Positions 13,351 to 26,533 of a stretch of 64,000 bases of DNA are shown piece by piece. The notes beneath the pieces were generated by a model that worked only from the letters and a program-made list of their open reading frames with translations, made no database searches and was not told the origin of the DNA. The first letter of the stretch is position 1, and the number at the start of each line of letters is the position of its first letter. Source of the DNA: Marthasterias glacialis (Eukaryota > Echinodermata > Asteroidea > Forcipulatida > Asteriidae); the NCBI GenBank assembly GCA_911728455.2, contig OU452226.1:9771498-9835497 (forward strand). The letters are read 5' to 3'. A program made the translations under genes and the position numbers.

Positions 13351-15769
13351 GAGTAAATAACACTTGAAATTCAGATTACAAGAACATTGCCAGTTCAACT
13401 GTATCAAGTTACAAACATGTGTAGTTTATGTACTATACATGTAGACTGCTCACTAGAGACCTTACAGATGCATTGCAACATTTTCTGCCAACTGATCGAA
13501 AAAAAATGTAAATACCAGATAGCTATTTTCCTATATTCAATGAAGTTACAAACTTTCATTGGAGACACTGGACGAAAAAAATCAACTAGTCAACAATCAG
13601 CGATAGTTAGTTAAAAGATGCAAATGAGCTATTGTCAGGACCCAACATTATCGCACGATCCCAGCAGCCACATAGAAACAAAAATGGTTACAAGAATATT
13701 CAAGGCATCTGGAAATCAACACAGAGTTATTTTGACTACACTTTGTAGTAACAAAATGTTGACTGGAGTGAGGACTGGAATGGATGTGTTTTGATTCACC
13801 AGCCATTGGAGACCCCACTCATAGACGTATACTTGAAAGGGACGTATACGAAATTGTATTCACCATCCATCTTAAAGGTGCTATCTCATCAATATTCAGT
13901 GCATTTAAATTCTTACCTTTGACCTGATACAAATATTGCATAAAAAATGAGAGCTCTGCAAAATGTCAAGCTTCCCAAATTCAGACAAGCCAGTTCACTA
14001 ATAACTTTCCCACATGCAGCAGGTCAGGAAATGTAGTAAATCAATACATTGAAATTGAACAGTTCACCGGGGGAAAAGGCAACGAGGCAGCATTTTTAAT
14101 ATGTAACAAGACTAGAACTATCCTTTGCCGAATGGGAATTAAGCCAGTGCTTCAATCAATTTGTCAGAAAAACCTACATTATTATTTCAGTGGGATGTCA
14201 AAACGTAGAGTCAAAATCAACCGATGAAATAATGACGTGTGAAAATTTTGAATTGATGTCGGTTCCCCTCTTACTTTTATTTGTCCACAAAAAAATGTAC
14301 GGCCGTAGTTAGCACACTGGTCAAAGGTTCGCATATAATTACTATCAAGCCTATGATAAGCGTGTACTGTGTCCTTGTCTCTATTTTAACTGTTTACATA
14401 TCAACTAAAAGGTCTCAAGGTCTGTAAGGTTGTAATGTTCTTTTATTTATTATGAGGTTTATCCCATCTGTAAAATTAATCTGTTCAAATTAGAACAGTT
14501 TGCACTGAGGTAAGTTTTTACTAATGAAAGGCCTATAATCCTTCGTGTGAACCAACCTTACAGTGAAAATGAGTTGCGTGCTATTTCTTGGACGGTCCTT
14601 TTTCACAGTTCTCACCAGTAGTACCCTTGCTCAGTACCCTTGCGCGCAATACTGAGCATGTGTGTGCATGCTCAAAACTGTCAAAAAGGCCCGTTTTGTC
14701 TGCTGCCACCATTTCTCAAAAGCCTCCCATTGAGTTCTTAAATAATGGGAAAATGAAAACTGAGCCACTAGCCAAACCTCCAAAGATAAAAGTTGCAGCT
14801 GACAGTTCCATTCCCATGTCCTGTTACAACGATATTGTAGCTTTTGTGCTCATTCTGATAGCAAATGCTGAATTTTTCAAACAGCAAATTCTGATTTCTG
14901 TGAACATCTGAACGACCTACAGGAAAATTGCTTGAAGCAGGTCATGAGCAGTGAACTGTAAAATGACACACTCAAATGAGCATTTTTAAACTGAAGGTTT
15001 TATGTTCATTTAGGCATGTTGCATGTGTACATGCGTACAGTATGCGGCCGCTCGTAACCATTATGTCCGAGGAAGGTCAGATGAAGGTGAAACTGCCTCA
15101 TGCTGAAGACTCTACCTTGTAATCAAAGCAGCTGCCCATGTACTGTACACTAATTAACATAAAGGTTTTTCGTTAAGATTTTACGCACAGGTGAATTCCA
15201 ATGCCAAGGTACAGTGAGTTGTCCGCTGTGGCCTGTACAAAAGCCTAATCTAGTAATCGTATTGATCAGCTGATAGAGCCAGGTCGTTGGTGACGACATT
15301 GATTGTTTAGTTTGCCGCACCATCTGTGAAGTGTGGCACCTAGCCAGAAAATGGTCAATTCTAGGATCAGATCAAGGGTGGATAACTGTAAACCATTGCA
15401 CGGACTTGAAGGCCAAAATGGCCTTGCCCTACAAAGCCTGAGATTCCAGGTTTAAATGTACCATAGCTTGTGTCTATGAGCCATGAGACACCTCTGGAAT
15501 CCAGTGGAGATTTTACATAAAACTTTATTTTATATTTCTGTCTATAAACAGTATTTTCCTGTAAAATTCCAGCTGGTATTTTCAAACACATTTATTGCTT
15601 TAAGTCCATTGACGGGATCAATCATTTTTTCGGAAAAAATGTTTGTTCTATTCAATTTGATTTTCTTTGTTAAGTAATAATATCCACAAGGGAAATTTAC
15701 TGGGTAACTATAAATAAATTTTGGGGTGAACAAAGAAAAAAATGACTACAGCAGCATTGCAAGTTGCGA

Positions 15770-15815
15770 TTTACCGGTTTATGTGCTGATGCTCTACCAA
15801 TTGAGCTAAATTAAG
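15770..15815 (-). repeat. tRNA-like fragment (A box only)
   Basis: The minus strand reads GGCTTAATTTAGCTCAATTG then GTAGAGCATCAG, a good acceptor-plus-D-arm of a tRNA with a canonical A box. No matching T arm or B box follows, so this is a relic or SINE head rather than a working tRNA gene. Confidence 0.4.
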
Positions 15816-15989
15816 CCATGATCGAATGCCGAAAAGTCCTATTTTTCAATGTTGTCGTTGCAGCCAGCAGCCATAGCCGCTTCCAAAATCGCTTTATTCG
15901 GACGCGGCCTTAAATAGCCCTGTGTCAGAAGTCATACCACTGACCGAAATTTAAAAAACAGATTACCAATAAAAAAAACAATAAGCTGA

Positions 15990-16105
15990 AAAAGAGTAGC
16001 TCTCCACATGTAGGTGTGACCCCTGGCTGTAAGTTTATCATGGTGCCGCCATCTTGATTTTCTCCCATTCATATTAATGTAATCAAAACGAGGCTGGAAG
16101 GAGAA
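15990..16105 (-). mobile_element. MITE related to 23804-23963, partial copy
   Basis: The minus strand shares CTTCCAGCCTCG, TTACATTAAT, GAATGG and CAAGATGGCGGCACCATGAT with the plus strand of 23880-23963. Only one end is recognisable here. Confidence 0.55.
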
Positions 16106-16700
16106 ATAGTGTGGTGCCTCTGTGTACAATGAATACTAATATCCGTTACTGTTACTGGATACAAGGAACATGACCAAAAAAGTGGTAGCTTGATAACGGT
16201 TTGTACTAGTGGTACTCAATATCTTCAAGAACCGGGAAAGTCTAATACATGCAGTTGACTCTAAATCTAAACTAAGCTTACTTAGAGTTAACAGCCAGAG
16301 AGTGTCCATATTATGTAAGTGCCTTTTGGACACTACTGTTTTAGGAGATACTACTTTATCCATAGAGCAAGGACACATCTACAATTTACTGTAAGTGTTG
16401 AAAGTTGTAAGTGTTGAAAGTGAACAAGTTTTGTCATCTTGCTATCAAATCCCTGAAAGCCTTGAATCTAAGAAACATTGGAGGTTGCAAATTAAGCAAG
16501 AAGATTCTTCCACTTTCAGATCAATGCCTTAATCCTTATTATTTGGTGTCAACAATTTACCCTTTTCTCTAGGGTGACCTGCTGGACAAACATTACAAGG
16601 GCCAATTCCTTGCAAGATTCTAGCAAGAATTCCACAAAAAGGGTATCCACATTTCTCAATGACAAGTTTCTCTCTTAGATAAGGATTCTTATCAAAACAA

Positions 16701-16782
16701 GGTCTTCAAAAGACCATGGAGCTCTATGAAAAGACTAACCAGGTCTTCAAAAGACCATAGAGCTCTATGAAAAGACTAACCA
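16701..16782 (+). repeat. 41-bp direct duplication
   Basis: Two adjacent 41-bp copies differing at one position (CCATGGAGCTC versus CCATAGAGCTC). Each contains the palindrome GGTCTTCAAAAGACC. Confidence 0.85.
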
Positions 16783-19700
16783 GGGACCTCTCTGGGCTGG
16801 TAACACCGGGTTTTCTTGATACAAGCTTGATACTGTACAAACTTTGAAGACAAAAAATTGACCTGTCTAGTAAGGTTATACCTGTCATTAGGAATTAAGC
16901 ATGTACAGTACACAAAACTTTATCTACCATTGAGCCACCTTGAAAGTATAGAAGATTCTCTTTGTTATAACCAAACCTGTTTCAATTATATTAATTTGTT
17001 TGTTATCAACTCCAAAAAAAAAACAGGGTTTTTTTCCTGGAGGCTTATGGATGATCAAAGATGACCGTTCTTCAAAGTGTTCAAGTAGGGGGGTTCGTAA
17101 TGGGTGATTGTCATTATTGTCCCACCAGAGAGCCTTCAAAAATGGCCCGGGCAATGCCCCTGTTTGCATCAGCTGCAGCGTAAGAGCTGACATGATTAGT
17201 GTCCCAAGAGCAACAATGGATCAATAAGTGCCGCAAGGACTGGATAGCAACAATTAGAAGGTCACCCCTATATAGAGGGTTTATTGGGAAAGGAGGAGCT
17301 AGCTACGTGTTCAATGACCCTTAGGTGTGAATGAATGAGTCACGATATCGGACCCAAGTTAGCAGACCAACTTTTCGTTTTGTTGGAGTCCCCAAAAAGA
17401 GGAGAATACGTTTCGGTGGAAAGCGGAAGCTGGTTTCCCCCCTGCAACGGACTAGCTGGAAAGGGACAATTCAGATTGAATTACCTGTAGTGAAAGAAGC
17501 ACTAAAGGATAAAATAATGGGCCTTTTGAAATTAGCTGAACTCTTGTTAGAAACTTTTCAAATAAGGGTAATAATCCATGATTACAAAAGCTGCTTGAGA
17601 GGGGATTAATGATAATAAATTTTAATCTCCTCTTTATTCTTTATTCTGAATGGCATAACTTTTGTAGATACATACTACAGTAGCAGCAACTAACATCTTC
17701 AGTGTTGTAACTTTTTTTCTGCAAATTAATCTTGACTTTATTTTTACATTTCTGGCACACCTTATAATCAAATAAATTGAATCTTTCCAAATCTTTAAAT
17801 ATTAAAATCTTTGGATTGAATCACTTGAAAGTAAAACAACAATTTAAAAAAAAACCTAAAAAGGCTTAAAATCAGTCATTTTTGTATTGATCAAGGATAA
17901 TCTATTTAATGAAAGCTTGGCATACCAAAAAGGGTTAGGCCTATGGCTAAGAGATTAGGAGATTTGAAGAAGTCATTATTTCATATGGTCTTGATTTGAA
18001 ACCAGTACAATTTTGAGACCTCCAAAAGTCTGAAATAAAAACGATGACACAGACTTTTTAAAACTTTTGAGGTTAACAAATGACGACCACAACTCCTGTA
18101 ATCTCTGGGCACCAGTCCTTGGCTCCCAGGTTACGAACATCATTAGCAGTACACAGAAAAACTTTATGAACTTTATGGAAATTTTCCCAAGGGAAACACA
18201 AAAAACCCAAGCACAGTGCTCCTGCGTCCTGTAAAATCTGTCAACTTCTAACAATCAGTATTTTTATTCCTTGGCAGTTGGAGGAAATGGACAGTTAACA
18301 ATGTGAGCAGTTGCTCTGCAATGAAAACAGGGGGGTGTGAAACCATGCAGGGACTGCTGGTAAAACTGCCCATGCATCTAAGCGTCCCGCGATGTGCTTT
18401 TGTTGGGGCCAATTTTGCTTACTTTAGCCGTACACAGTCGTAGACAACAAAACTAACAAATCTCCAACAGTTATGGAAAGGTTTCCTGTCAGAACATGCC
18501 CTTCTGGCCTCAGGACAACCTCTCTCCACTAACCAAGACATCAGCGTCTGCACACAATGCACTGTTTCTTGTCTAAACTTCTACTCTACGCAGGCACAAC
18601 TTTACATGAAAACTCCGCTTCCATAGTTTACAAATCCCTTTGTGAGTGAACTGCTCTGAACACTGGGATGACATAAATTATGTTTGGTTTTGGATGGGAT
18701 AAAAATAAAAAAATATACATTTTGTATGGTTCTTGCAACAAAAATGTATAAAATAAGAAGAAATGCTGGAGGGGGGGGGTGGATTCGTTAGTTATCTTTG
18801 AAAATAGTTTACACTAAAAGAATTCATGGTTGAATGCCAGGATTTTCCATGCGGCCACAGCCCTGGTTTCCTAGGTCTTGATCAGGTTTTAGCGGCCAGG
18901 CCTAGAATTACACAGAGGCCAAGGCCTGGGTTGCCCTTTCAACACTTTCCCGAAGTTTTTTCCAGATTTTCTTATCGAAGTGCCCCTTTGCAAAATGAAA
19001 ATTGCCATGCCCTCTCGAACATGAAATTTCATGCCTGCTTGCCCTAATAGCATTTTCAGTGGCAGAACCACACAGGCGGACAAGTAACTTTGATGTCTGA
19101 CAAGTGCTCCTTCAAACATTTGCATTTGTAATTGATTTCAATTTGAAGCCGTATGATCAATCTATGCTTGAAGCAGGTAAACCAAGGTGTTGGAAGGGAA
19201 TCAATGAACTAGCCATCAGCTGGACCATTTTGACAGAAGCTTTCAAACAAGTCCTTCAGTATTTTAACTGGCATTCAGCCAGCAGATCACTGCTCAGAGA
19301 GAGTCTTGTCCATGAAAAGGTAGCTAACATTAGTGACTATACACTACCCTTGAGAGACACATTATCAATGAAACTTGGCCCACACAATGGACTTTTCCAA
19401 CCTTGACATTGGTTGTGTCGATTTGTTTTCTCATTCATGCGAATCAAAACAACATTCATGAATGGAGGCATTATTTGCCTCTTTGAACTTCAGCCATTCA
19501 TAGGCCTTTTAGTCAGACCACAATTCATTTTTTTATTTTTTATTTGTCTACCGCTAAAATGAAGATTCAATTCCGTGGGTTAAAGACAGTTTGAAAATTA
19601 ACGGAAGAGTAATTTCTCCGTGTTCATTTTTAAGTTTCAAATGGTCACATTACATGTAAGCACAATAAGTGTACAGTAAAAATAATCATGAAAATAAATT

Positions 19701-22041
19701 GGCCACACCAGTAACAACAGCACAAGACAGTTCAATATTGTATGTGATTTTGCAATAACCTTTAACATACGATCGATTTTGGGGGAATAAATAACTAAAA
19801 CTGCTACATGCCTCATCATTTTAAACAATCTTTGAACATGAGTTCTTGGTCACCACTGTGAAACTTTACAACAGAACCTTTCCTTGAGAGACTCTTGACA
19901 AACCTGTTGAGACCAAACCAACCACAGAGTACCAAATCAAACTGAAAACATTCAATATTTCACAATGGATTTAACTGTCAACTCGTCAATGAAAATTAAC
20001 ATCTTGGCAGCTATCCTCCTGATCCCCCTCAAGGACAAAATCACATCTTGGTGATGACATGAACTTCTCCAGGTCACTCCTGATTTCTTCCAAATCCGTT
20101 TAAAGAAGATAAAAAGACAGCTGCTGAGTTCGTGGTTTGATCTCATTGTCTGATGTTTTCAGTTTTCCTTTTTTTATCCCCAGACAAATCTAATCAAGAT
20201 TTAATCTACAGTAGGATAAGATTAAAAATCAGAATACAAAAGAGGCTAGACTAAAGGTATGAGGAACAACATGTCACACAGCCCATGGAGAACCCGACTG
20301 CCTTGTTATGACTGCTGTAGGTCTGCCACTTAATACACAGTGTTGAGCAATACACCTGGACATGTTTGAACATGATGTGAGCATGGAGGTTCTTCAGAGT
20401 GGTTAGCTAGAGGGGAGTTTGGGTGTCTATTTGGAAACCCTGTTTTGAATTTTGATGCTGACTATTTTTGCCTTTATCTACTAGTCAAAGTACACACATT
20501 GTTAAGTAGCAAGTGAAACATTTACATGCCCTATGTTCAATTTAACTTTAGACTCGCCAGCTCAAAAATTCTGACTGAAACCACACATAGTACATTAAGC
20601 CAGTTGCTTGGTCACATTTTCTGTACGTTTGAAATTCAGAGTTCAAAAAGGTCCTGACTATTTTCCAACCAAGCTGCAATTTTGACTGAATGATAAGCCC
20701 TTATCAAAACCACAGCTTTTGGCTTTGGCTCTGGCTTAGGCTCTGTCAGCCTGTTTGAAGCCCTGTATCTAAAAATACACTCTTACAAAATTACTGACTC
20801 AAGCCAGAGTCGGAACCAATGCTGTCAATGATGACTTCACCATTGAATAAAAAATACCTGCCACCTATAGAAGTTTGTACTCTATGCAGAGTCACTGTTT
20901 GAAGATGACAATGGGGGCGGGTACATGGGGTGTGGTGTGAGTCACACAAAGCTCTATACTGTGGTTTTTTGTTTAAGCTATCCCCGCAATTGTCAGAAAC
21001 TTCAATCCAAGTCTTTGTACATGATGACTGGAAAATCCAAGCTGGTGAAGTCAATTCGGAAATCTTGACTAGTGTAGTCAAGTTACTGATACAGCATCAG
21101 TAAAAAAACAAGTCTTCTTATCCCTACACATACACACTATTATAGTATGACGGAACCATGGCTGTAAGCTACGCTTCCCCTAATTTGGCTCTGTTTTATC
21201 ACTTTGGTTTTCTTACACTGACAAAGAAAACACCAAACTTTTAAAATTGACACAAATAAAAGTTATAAACAGTTACAAACAGAGAGCTATATTTCCCCCT
21301 TTACAATCTGAAGGGCATGGGGCAACAGACATGAAAAATACACACCACAACTATTCCGTAGATGACCAAATAGGTTTCAGAACATAAATTAACCAACGTC
21401 CAAGATTAATTTATGGCACAACCAACGGTACTGAGACTTTCTCAAATTGGTTAATGACGTCAAACGACCGCGCAAGCTTTCATGTTATAACTGTGCTGGA
21501 GGTTCTCGCTGACTGTTTATTGCACAAGATCCTGATGTGATATTAATGATATTATACACAATAAACTCAGTCAACCACCTGAGAATGCCTGCAGTAAAAC
21601 AAATGTCATTAAAAATCCGTGCCAACCTGCCAGTCAAATATCTCCTGCCATTAGTCAAACACAAAATGAAGGGTAAAAAGTGATGCATCCAACAGCCATT
21701 TTTGGTTTTACTTATTAATATGCCCGAAAACATGATCTAATTTGGGTGTTAAAAAATAAGACACCATCTTTGGTCAGAATGGGTAAAAAGGTGATGGTTT
21801 GATTCGGCACCTTTACCAAATGAAGAAACAGACCTACTAGGCTTAAAAAAACATGTACCCGAAGTCAAAAGGATAGTATAATATAAAACTGTTTATTTTG
21901 CTGTAATTTATAAATATAATAAAGTTAGTGATCAAAGAAATTGTGAATTATTTCTTTAGACATTATAAATATTACATGTACATGTGAAATATGTAATCAG
22001 TTTACCCTAAGAGAAAACAAATCCATAGACCTCACCAAAAT

Positions 22042-22058
22042 GGGGGGGGGGGGGGGGG
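22042..22058 (+). repeat. Run of 17 G beside the TRAF4-like exon donor
   Basis: Uninterrupted G run on the plus strand, hence poly-C in the pre-mRNA, starting 17 nt after the exon's last base. Probably a slippage-prone tract, with no further support for a function. Confidence 0.8.
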
Positions 22059-22074
22059 AATAATATTGCCTTAC

Positions 22075-22217
22075 CTGAGATATTCTTGCAGACAGGTGTC
22101 GCAATAGTGGTGCCCACACGTCGTGATCTGCACCGGGGAACACATCGGCAGACGGCATAGCGGACATATGTACTGCCTAGAAACCTTCTCGTGGAAACGG
22201 CACTTGTGTCCAGGCAT
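22075..22217 (-). CDS. TRAF4: TRAF4-like RING-finger adaptor, first coding exon only
   Basis: Starts ATG at 22217-22215 and reads MPGHKCRFHEKVSRQYICPL, then CRLPMCSPVQITTCGHHYCD, then TCLQEYL, ending in a GTAAGG donor at phase 2. RING ligands C18, C21, C34, H36, C39 and C42 are spaced C-x2-C-x12-C-x-H-x2-C-x2-C; the last two cysteines would be in the next exon. Human TRAF4 also begins MPG, has its first RING cysteine at residue 18 and ends this block with CDTCLQEFL, so the match covers start, spacing and likely exon end. TRAF4 proteins are cytoplasmic adaptors with a RING, TRAF-type zinc fingers and a C-terminal MATH domain. None of the later exons was recognised between 1 and 22074. A pyrimidine-rich CTCTTCCAG 17 bases before the ATG could be an acceptor for an upstream non-coding exon. 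Confidence 0.85.
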
Positions 22218-23803
22218 GATTCGTGTCCTGGCTGGAAGAGACAATGTCTGCTCTTTTCACTAGAGTTGCTGGCTAGCTGGAGGAGAGCGAAAGTTTGTTA
22301 TTGAGTATTATTGCAAGTGTTCGGTTGTGAACATCGCCCACATTTGTGCAAAAACTGCAACCGTATGTTGACTACACCCGTAACGCACGGTCTGAAAACA
22401 GCTGATTGCATTGAACATAATAGTAAATGGCAAAGAGTGTGTGGTCGTTGCCCATTGATTGGCAGATATAATCTTCATTTTGTACCGCGTAGTCCATGGT
22501 AAATTTCCACAGCTTTGCCGTTCACACATTACTCCCCCTTTACTCAATGTGCAAAACATTTATGTTGAATTATTCTTCTTTTGATGACATGAGTGTTTTA
22601 ATGTCAATTTGGAATTTTTGATAATAAAAAAAAGTATTGATATGAACTACACGTTTCAAACGGAGTCCACGTGCAGGTTGTTTTTATTATTATTCTCATC
22701 ACCGCCTTTGGACTATTCCATTATGGCAGGTGTGACGCCGATTTCGATACGCCTGCCTCATTGCTCGAGGGAAATTCCAATAAGTAATAATAAATAATTT
22801 ACAGTTCATTGATATTAAGTATCGAAAATGTAATAAATATCAAAATGTATGAGCGCATGATCAAGGGTTATCTTTGGTTTTGTGTGTTTTAGTTGAGAGC
22901 CTTCCGTAGCTCCACCTGTTCACTCAATGTGAAGTTTACCCAATATGATTTATGTCTACGAACCGTAGCATTTTCTGTGTACGTAGTTCTTCAAATACTA
23001 AAATACTTCCACTGTTTTGTTCATCCACTTATCGATCACCCATGACATAATTATAATATCTTTACCTAAAAGACTACACCAAAGAACTGTTTTTACAATC
23101 GAGTATTTTGGTTCCCTTCTACTGTGTATGAGAGATCGATAGATGTCTTTACATTAGTCTAACCGCAGATTAGTAGGTGATTCCAGAGAGCTGCTTTGGA
23201 ATGTCGAGTAGCTGCAAACCCGGTGAGAAAACAACCCCTGCTTGATGAACGTGAGAAGAAGCTCTGGTCGTTAACTGTTTTCGGTTGTATGCAAAATACA
23301 TCTTCACACCACAGCTATCACAAACATTAATTTGGATCGCCACGGTTGTGTATAGTTATTGGCAATTTGTCAGTTTGTTCAGATCGAACTCAATATTTAT
23401 AGGTTACTAGCAGTAGGCCTACTGCTTGATTTCACAATATGAATATTAGTAATTATTATCGATGCAAGGTTGGGATATCGATAAAAAGAGCAGCAATCGA
23501 TAGTTCCGGGATAGCCCTGATGGGGGACTTCTCACTGCCTTCTCTTAAGTACAACAAGAGGAAGAGAAACTAGGCTAGTTCTGGGGCAACATTTCCTTAT
23601 CAGGCACGCCGTAACTGCACCCTGTAGCTCAGTTATCAGAGTTCCCAAGCCCCCGTCCCACCCTCCTCTACATGAAAGCAACACGTCTGAAATTCTTTAA
23701 AGCTTAAGGAGTAGTCGCTTACCCTTTCTTTTGGTTAGTATTCAATTCCAACCTCAGTTCTCCTTTAAACCGTTCGCGATGCTCTCAAGCAGCAATATAC
23801 CTT

Positions 23804-23963
23804 TATCATGATGCCACCATCTTGGTCATGTGCCCTGCATCCAATAACAGTAATGGATGCTGATGTTCGTTGTTCAAAAAGGAACCTGACTATTTGCCCT
23901 TCCAGTCTCGGTTTGGTTACATTAATTTGAATGGTAGAAAAACAAGATGGCTGCACCATGGTC
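23804..23963 (+). mobile_element. CCATCTTG-type MITE
   Basis: Left end ATCATGATGCCACCATCTTG and right end CAAGATGGCTGCACCATGGT are imperfect inverted complements (about 20 bp). The interior matches 15990-16105 on the opposite strand. Confidence 0.6.
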
Positions 23964-25091
23964 TATTGCATATGAGAGACTCCTCAACTGTGAAGATCAT
24001 TGCTGCAGATTTGGGATCGCTGAAAATGGAAGAGGACGAAGAACCTATCAAAACTTTCTTCAAATTAAAGATTCCCCCATTCGATCTTCAAAGAAACTTT
24101 GCCTAAACGATCTCAACTGTTTACTTGAAAAAGTTACACAGACATTGAGATTTACCGCCTTATTACCGCACTTAACAACATCGACGAAATCACTGTGAAA
24201 TTTGATTAGAATTTTTATTTCGTTATTTATTGTGATTTATTACAGTCAGGGCAAAGATCATCTTCAGAGTTAGACAAATTGACGTCACCAAAAGTTTCAA
24301 ATTCAATTTTTACCCCCACTCCCTGTCTGCGGTTTGAACTGTTATCAGTCACCATTTTGTGGCGTGATCGCAATTTTTTTGAAGTGAACCAGTAACCCAA
24401 ATAATGGAGAAAATGATTACGCTCATATCTTCCATTTTGACACGACATGAACGATAGGCGCATTGCGCTGCGACTATCCCCTTGGGAGACAGAGTTCATG
24501 CGCAGTGCGAGTTTTATTTCCCCTGCTTGCTTTACAACTATCTAGCGTTGACACTTAGGTTGACCGCATATATCTTTCTTTACATAATATCACCAAAGAA
24601 AGAATCCCCCAAAAATGAAAGTCACCGCAAAGTGAAGCGCAAAATAAAAAAGATTACCAAAATAGTTGTGCGGTTTATTTAACTGAGCACTTAGGTGTTC
24701 TGTTACCCTCTCCTTCCTTTTCAGCTCCTAAAAAACTACAGCAACTTGCTCCCTATGCTAGTCAAAATACGCCCATCGTGATGTTCGTTTAAACTAGGGC
24801 CTATAGGACATTCCGAAATACGGAGCGACTCGGTCTTATTAACTTGAAAGTGATTTTGTGAAACTTTTAATGAAGAAATTCTACTTCAAGTTGCGAGTTC
24901 TTGGGAGTTCTAAAGTTTCCTTGAATTTGAAATATGCATGGGAAAAACGTGGGCCTTTCACCGGCGTGTAATCTACTGAAATGTTATAGGTCTACAGGAT
25001 TTTATTTCAAGCCTCACCCAGATTTACAGAAAAATAAATCTGACAACAATCTTGGCCACCCAAAGCACGGAATTCAATCCCACAGCCGGCG

Positions 25092-25265
25092 ATGAGAATT
25101 ATTATCAATGTGACTAATGACCGTGAACAAGGACTCCGGGAGCTCGTTCTATGGCAGCGGGAGGAGATGAAGTTGATGACCGAGAAACACTGCCAAGAGA
25201 CCGACACGGTCCGAAAATATCCCCCTGTAAATATTGACGATGTCTCCCTCTTGATGTTGACATGA
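25092..25265 (+). CDS. Short open frame of unknown status (57 aa)
   Basis: ATG to TGA, reading MRIIINVTNDREQGLRELVL with later residues DTVRKYPPVNIDDVSLLMLT. Charged, non-repetitive and not low-complexity, but no family recognised. It lies in a less AT-rich stretch that could also be an untranslated exon or promoter. Included only as a candidate. Confidence 0.15.
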   Translation: MRIIINVTNDREQGLRELVLWQREEMKLMTEKHCQETDTVRKYPPVNIDDVSLLMLT

Positions 25266-26504
25266 GAGAGAATGCCGAGGATCTCAGAGAAGTCTATCAT
25301 TATCAATCATGTTTCTGTGACAAGTAAAGTGGACTGTGGCCGAAACTTATGCACGCATGTGAAGCCAAATGCACTGGTTCAAGTGACGGACGACTAATTT
25401 GTCATTTTCCGCTGTGATGTAAAGACGAGGTAAAAACATCATCAACATCATCATCCATTAGACGAATGAAAAAAATGAATAAATAAAAATAAATTAATAA
25501 ACGATAATTGTTTTAAATCAACTGGCTACCATTCTCACAGCTACTGTGTCTAAACACTTTGAATAAAAGAACTATAAACCATATCATACTAAAAATTGAT
25601 TTTCAAAGAAAACAATAACAAAATAAGTATAAAAGTAGCTTTTATTAAATTCTATTGTCTTCGATAAAAAGAACGCAATGCGCAAAGTCGAACGGGTCAC
25701 TGACCTGTACAACCAACAACGTCGTCGTTTTTTCCTTTCTTGAAACTACAAATAACCATTCATTCATTTTTAATGAATGACTGGCGTATCAATATCCACC
25801 ATTAAAAAAAAATATTAATATCAAAATAGTATTTAAAATTATATAATGATGACGATTATAACAGTATCAGTTTACTATAAAAAATGGAAGAGTATTCATA
25901 AACATGCTAATTGAGGGGGAAAAGTTTAACGGTCAGTCAGACATGGATTAGGTTGTGAAGTCTTTGGTTAGTTTCTAATGAAATCACTTTTCACAGTGAT
26001 TTTGGTGTTTACATGAAAAGTATTTGTAATCACAGGAGGGCGACATTTACTTTAAAAACATTAACACTAAAGTGTACTTATATCATCACAAGAGGGCGAT
26101 ATGTCTTTTAGAAGTTGAGTGTTTTTTCTCATGTTGTTGTGCAACAAGGTTGACATCGACATGCAGGTGCTGTCGATTAGTTACAGCAAAGACCGATAGA
26201 ATGTCAATTGGTTTCAATAAGTTAGACCTTATCAGACTGGAGTTTACAAGATTCGGTAGCAAAACAGACAAGGAAAAGAAGAAATAGTACTTCTCTCTAC
26301 AACAAACGGAAGCCACCACTACTGGAAAATGTAACCTTTGGAAAGCCAATGTAACTATACAGTATGCTAAAGTTTAATATTCGGTAAAAATGTACAATAT
26401 AAAGCTTTCATTTACATAATTGGAAGTGCACAGAATCAAATAAAAACAAGACAAAATAAGGACAACCTAAATGTGCGATGTGGAGACGAAACGAAAATTA
26501 TGTT

Positions 26505-26510
26505 TTTATT
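26505..26510 (-). promoter_or_regulatory. Candidate poly(A) signal of the MMP gene
   Basis: AATAAA on the minus strand, 23 bases past the stop codon. It is the nearest hexamer downstream and would imply a 3' UTR of only about 50 nt, so a later site is also possible. Confidence 0.35.
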
Positions 26511-26533
26511 GCCCATTTGCTTGCTCCATTCTC

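Larger units (their letters stand above)
1..22074. other. Non-coding side of the TRAF4-like exon; intronic if the gene continues leftward
   Basis: I looked on both strands for TRAF-type zinc finger or MATH exons and for any other conserved protein and found none that I can support. Open frames here are short, lack domain motifs, and several lie inside repeats. The identifiable content is the MITE, SINE and inverted-repeat entries listed separately; the rest shows nothing I can name. Confidence 0.5.
22218..26533. other. Between TRAF4-like exon and MMP 3' end
   Basis: No conserved coding exon recognised on either strand. Contents I can name: a CCATCTTG-type MITE at 23804-23963 and a short open frame at 25092-25265. 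The promoter of the TRAF4-like gene should lie toward the left of this interval, but I see no decisive element. Confidence 0.5.

Noticed and set aside
15770-15815. Working tRNA gene
   Set aside because: Only the acceptor and D arm fit; no T arm or B box follows. Kept only as a relic.
16924-17193. Possible TRAF zinc-finger or MATH exon among minus-strand frames in 1-22 kb
   Set aside because: None of the frames (here or at 8480-8773, 10029-10280, 18889-19125, 20791-21081) has TRAF-type C/H spacing or MATH motifs, and several lie in repeats.
17331-17609. 92-residue basic open frame (MNESRYRTQVSRPTFRF...)
   Set aside because: No family recognised, no splice context and composition like the surroundings.
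24227-24499. 90-residue minus-strand frame ending PDCNKSQ
   Set aside because: A C-P-D-C pair hinted at a zinc finger, but no second pair or known domain is present.
25007-25306. 99-residue minus-strand frame
   Set aside because: No recognised motif; its hydrophobic stretch reads like chance translation, and the opposite strand offers an equally plausible short frame.
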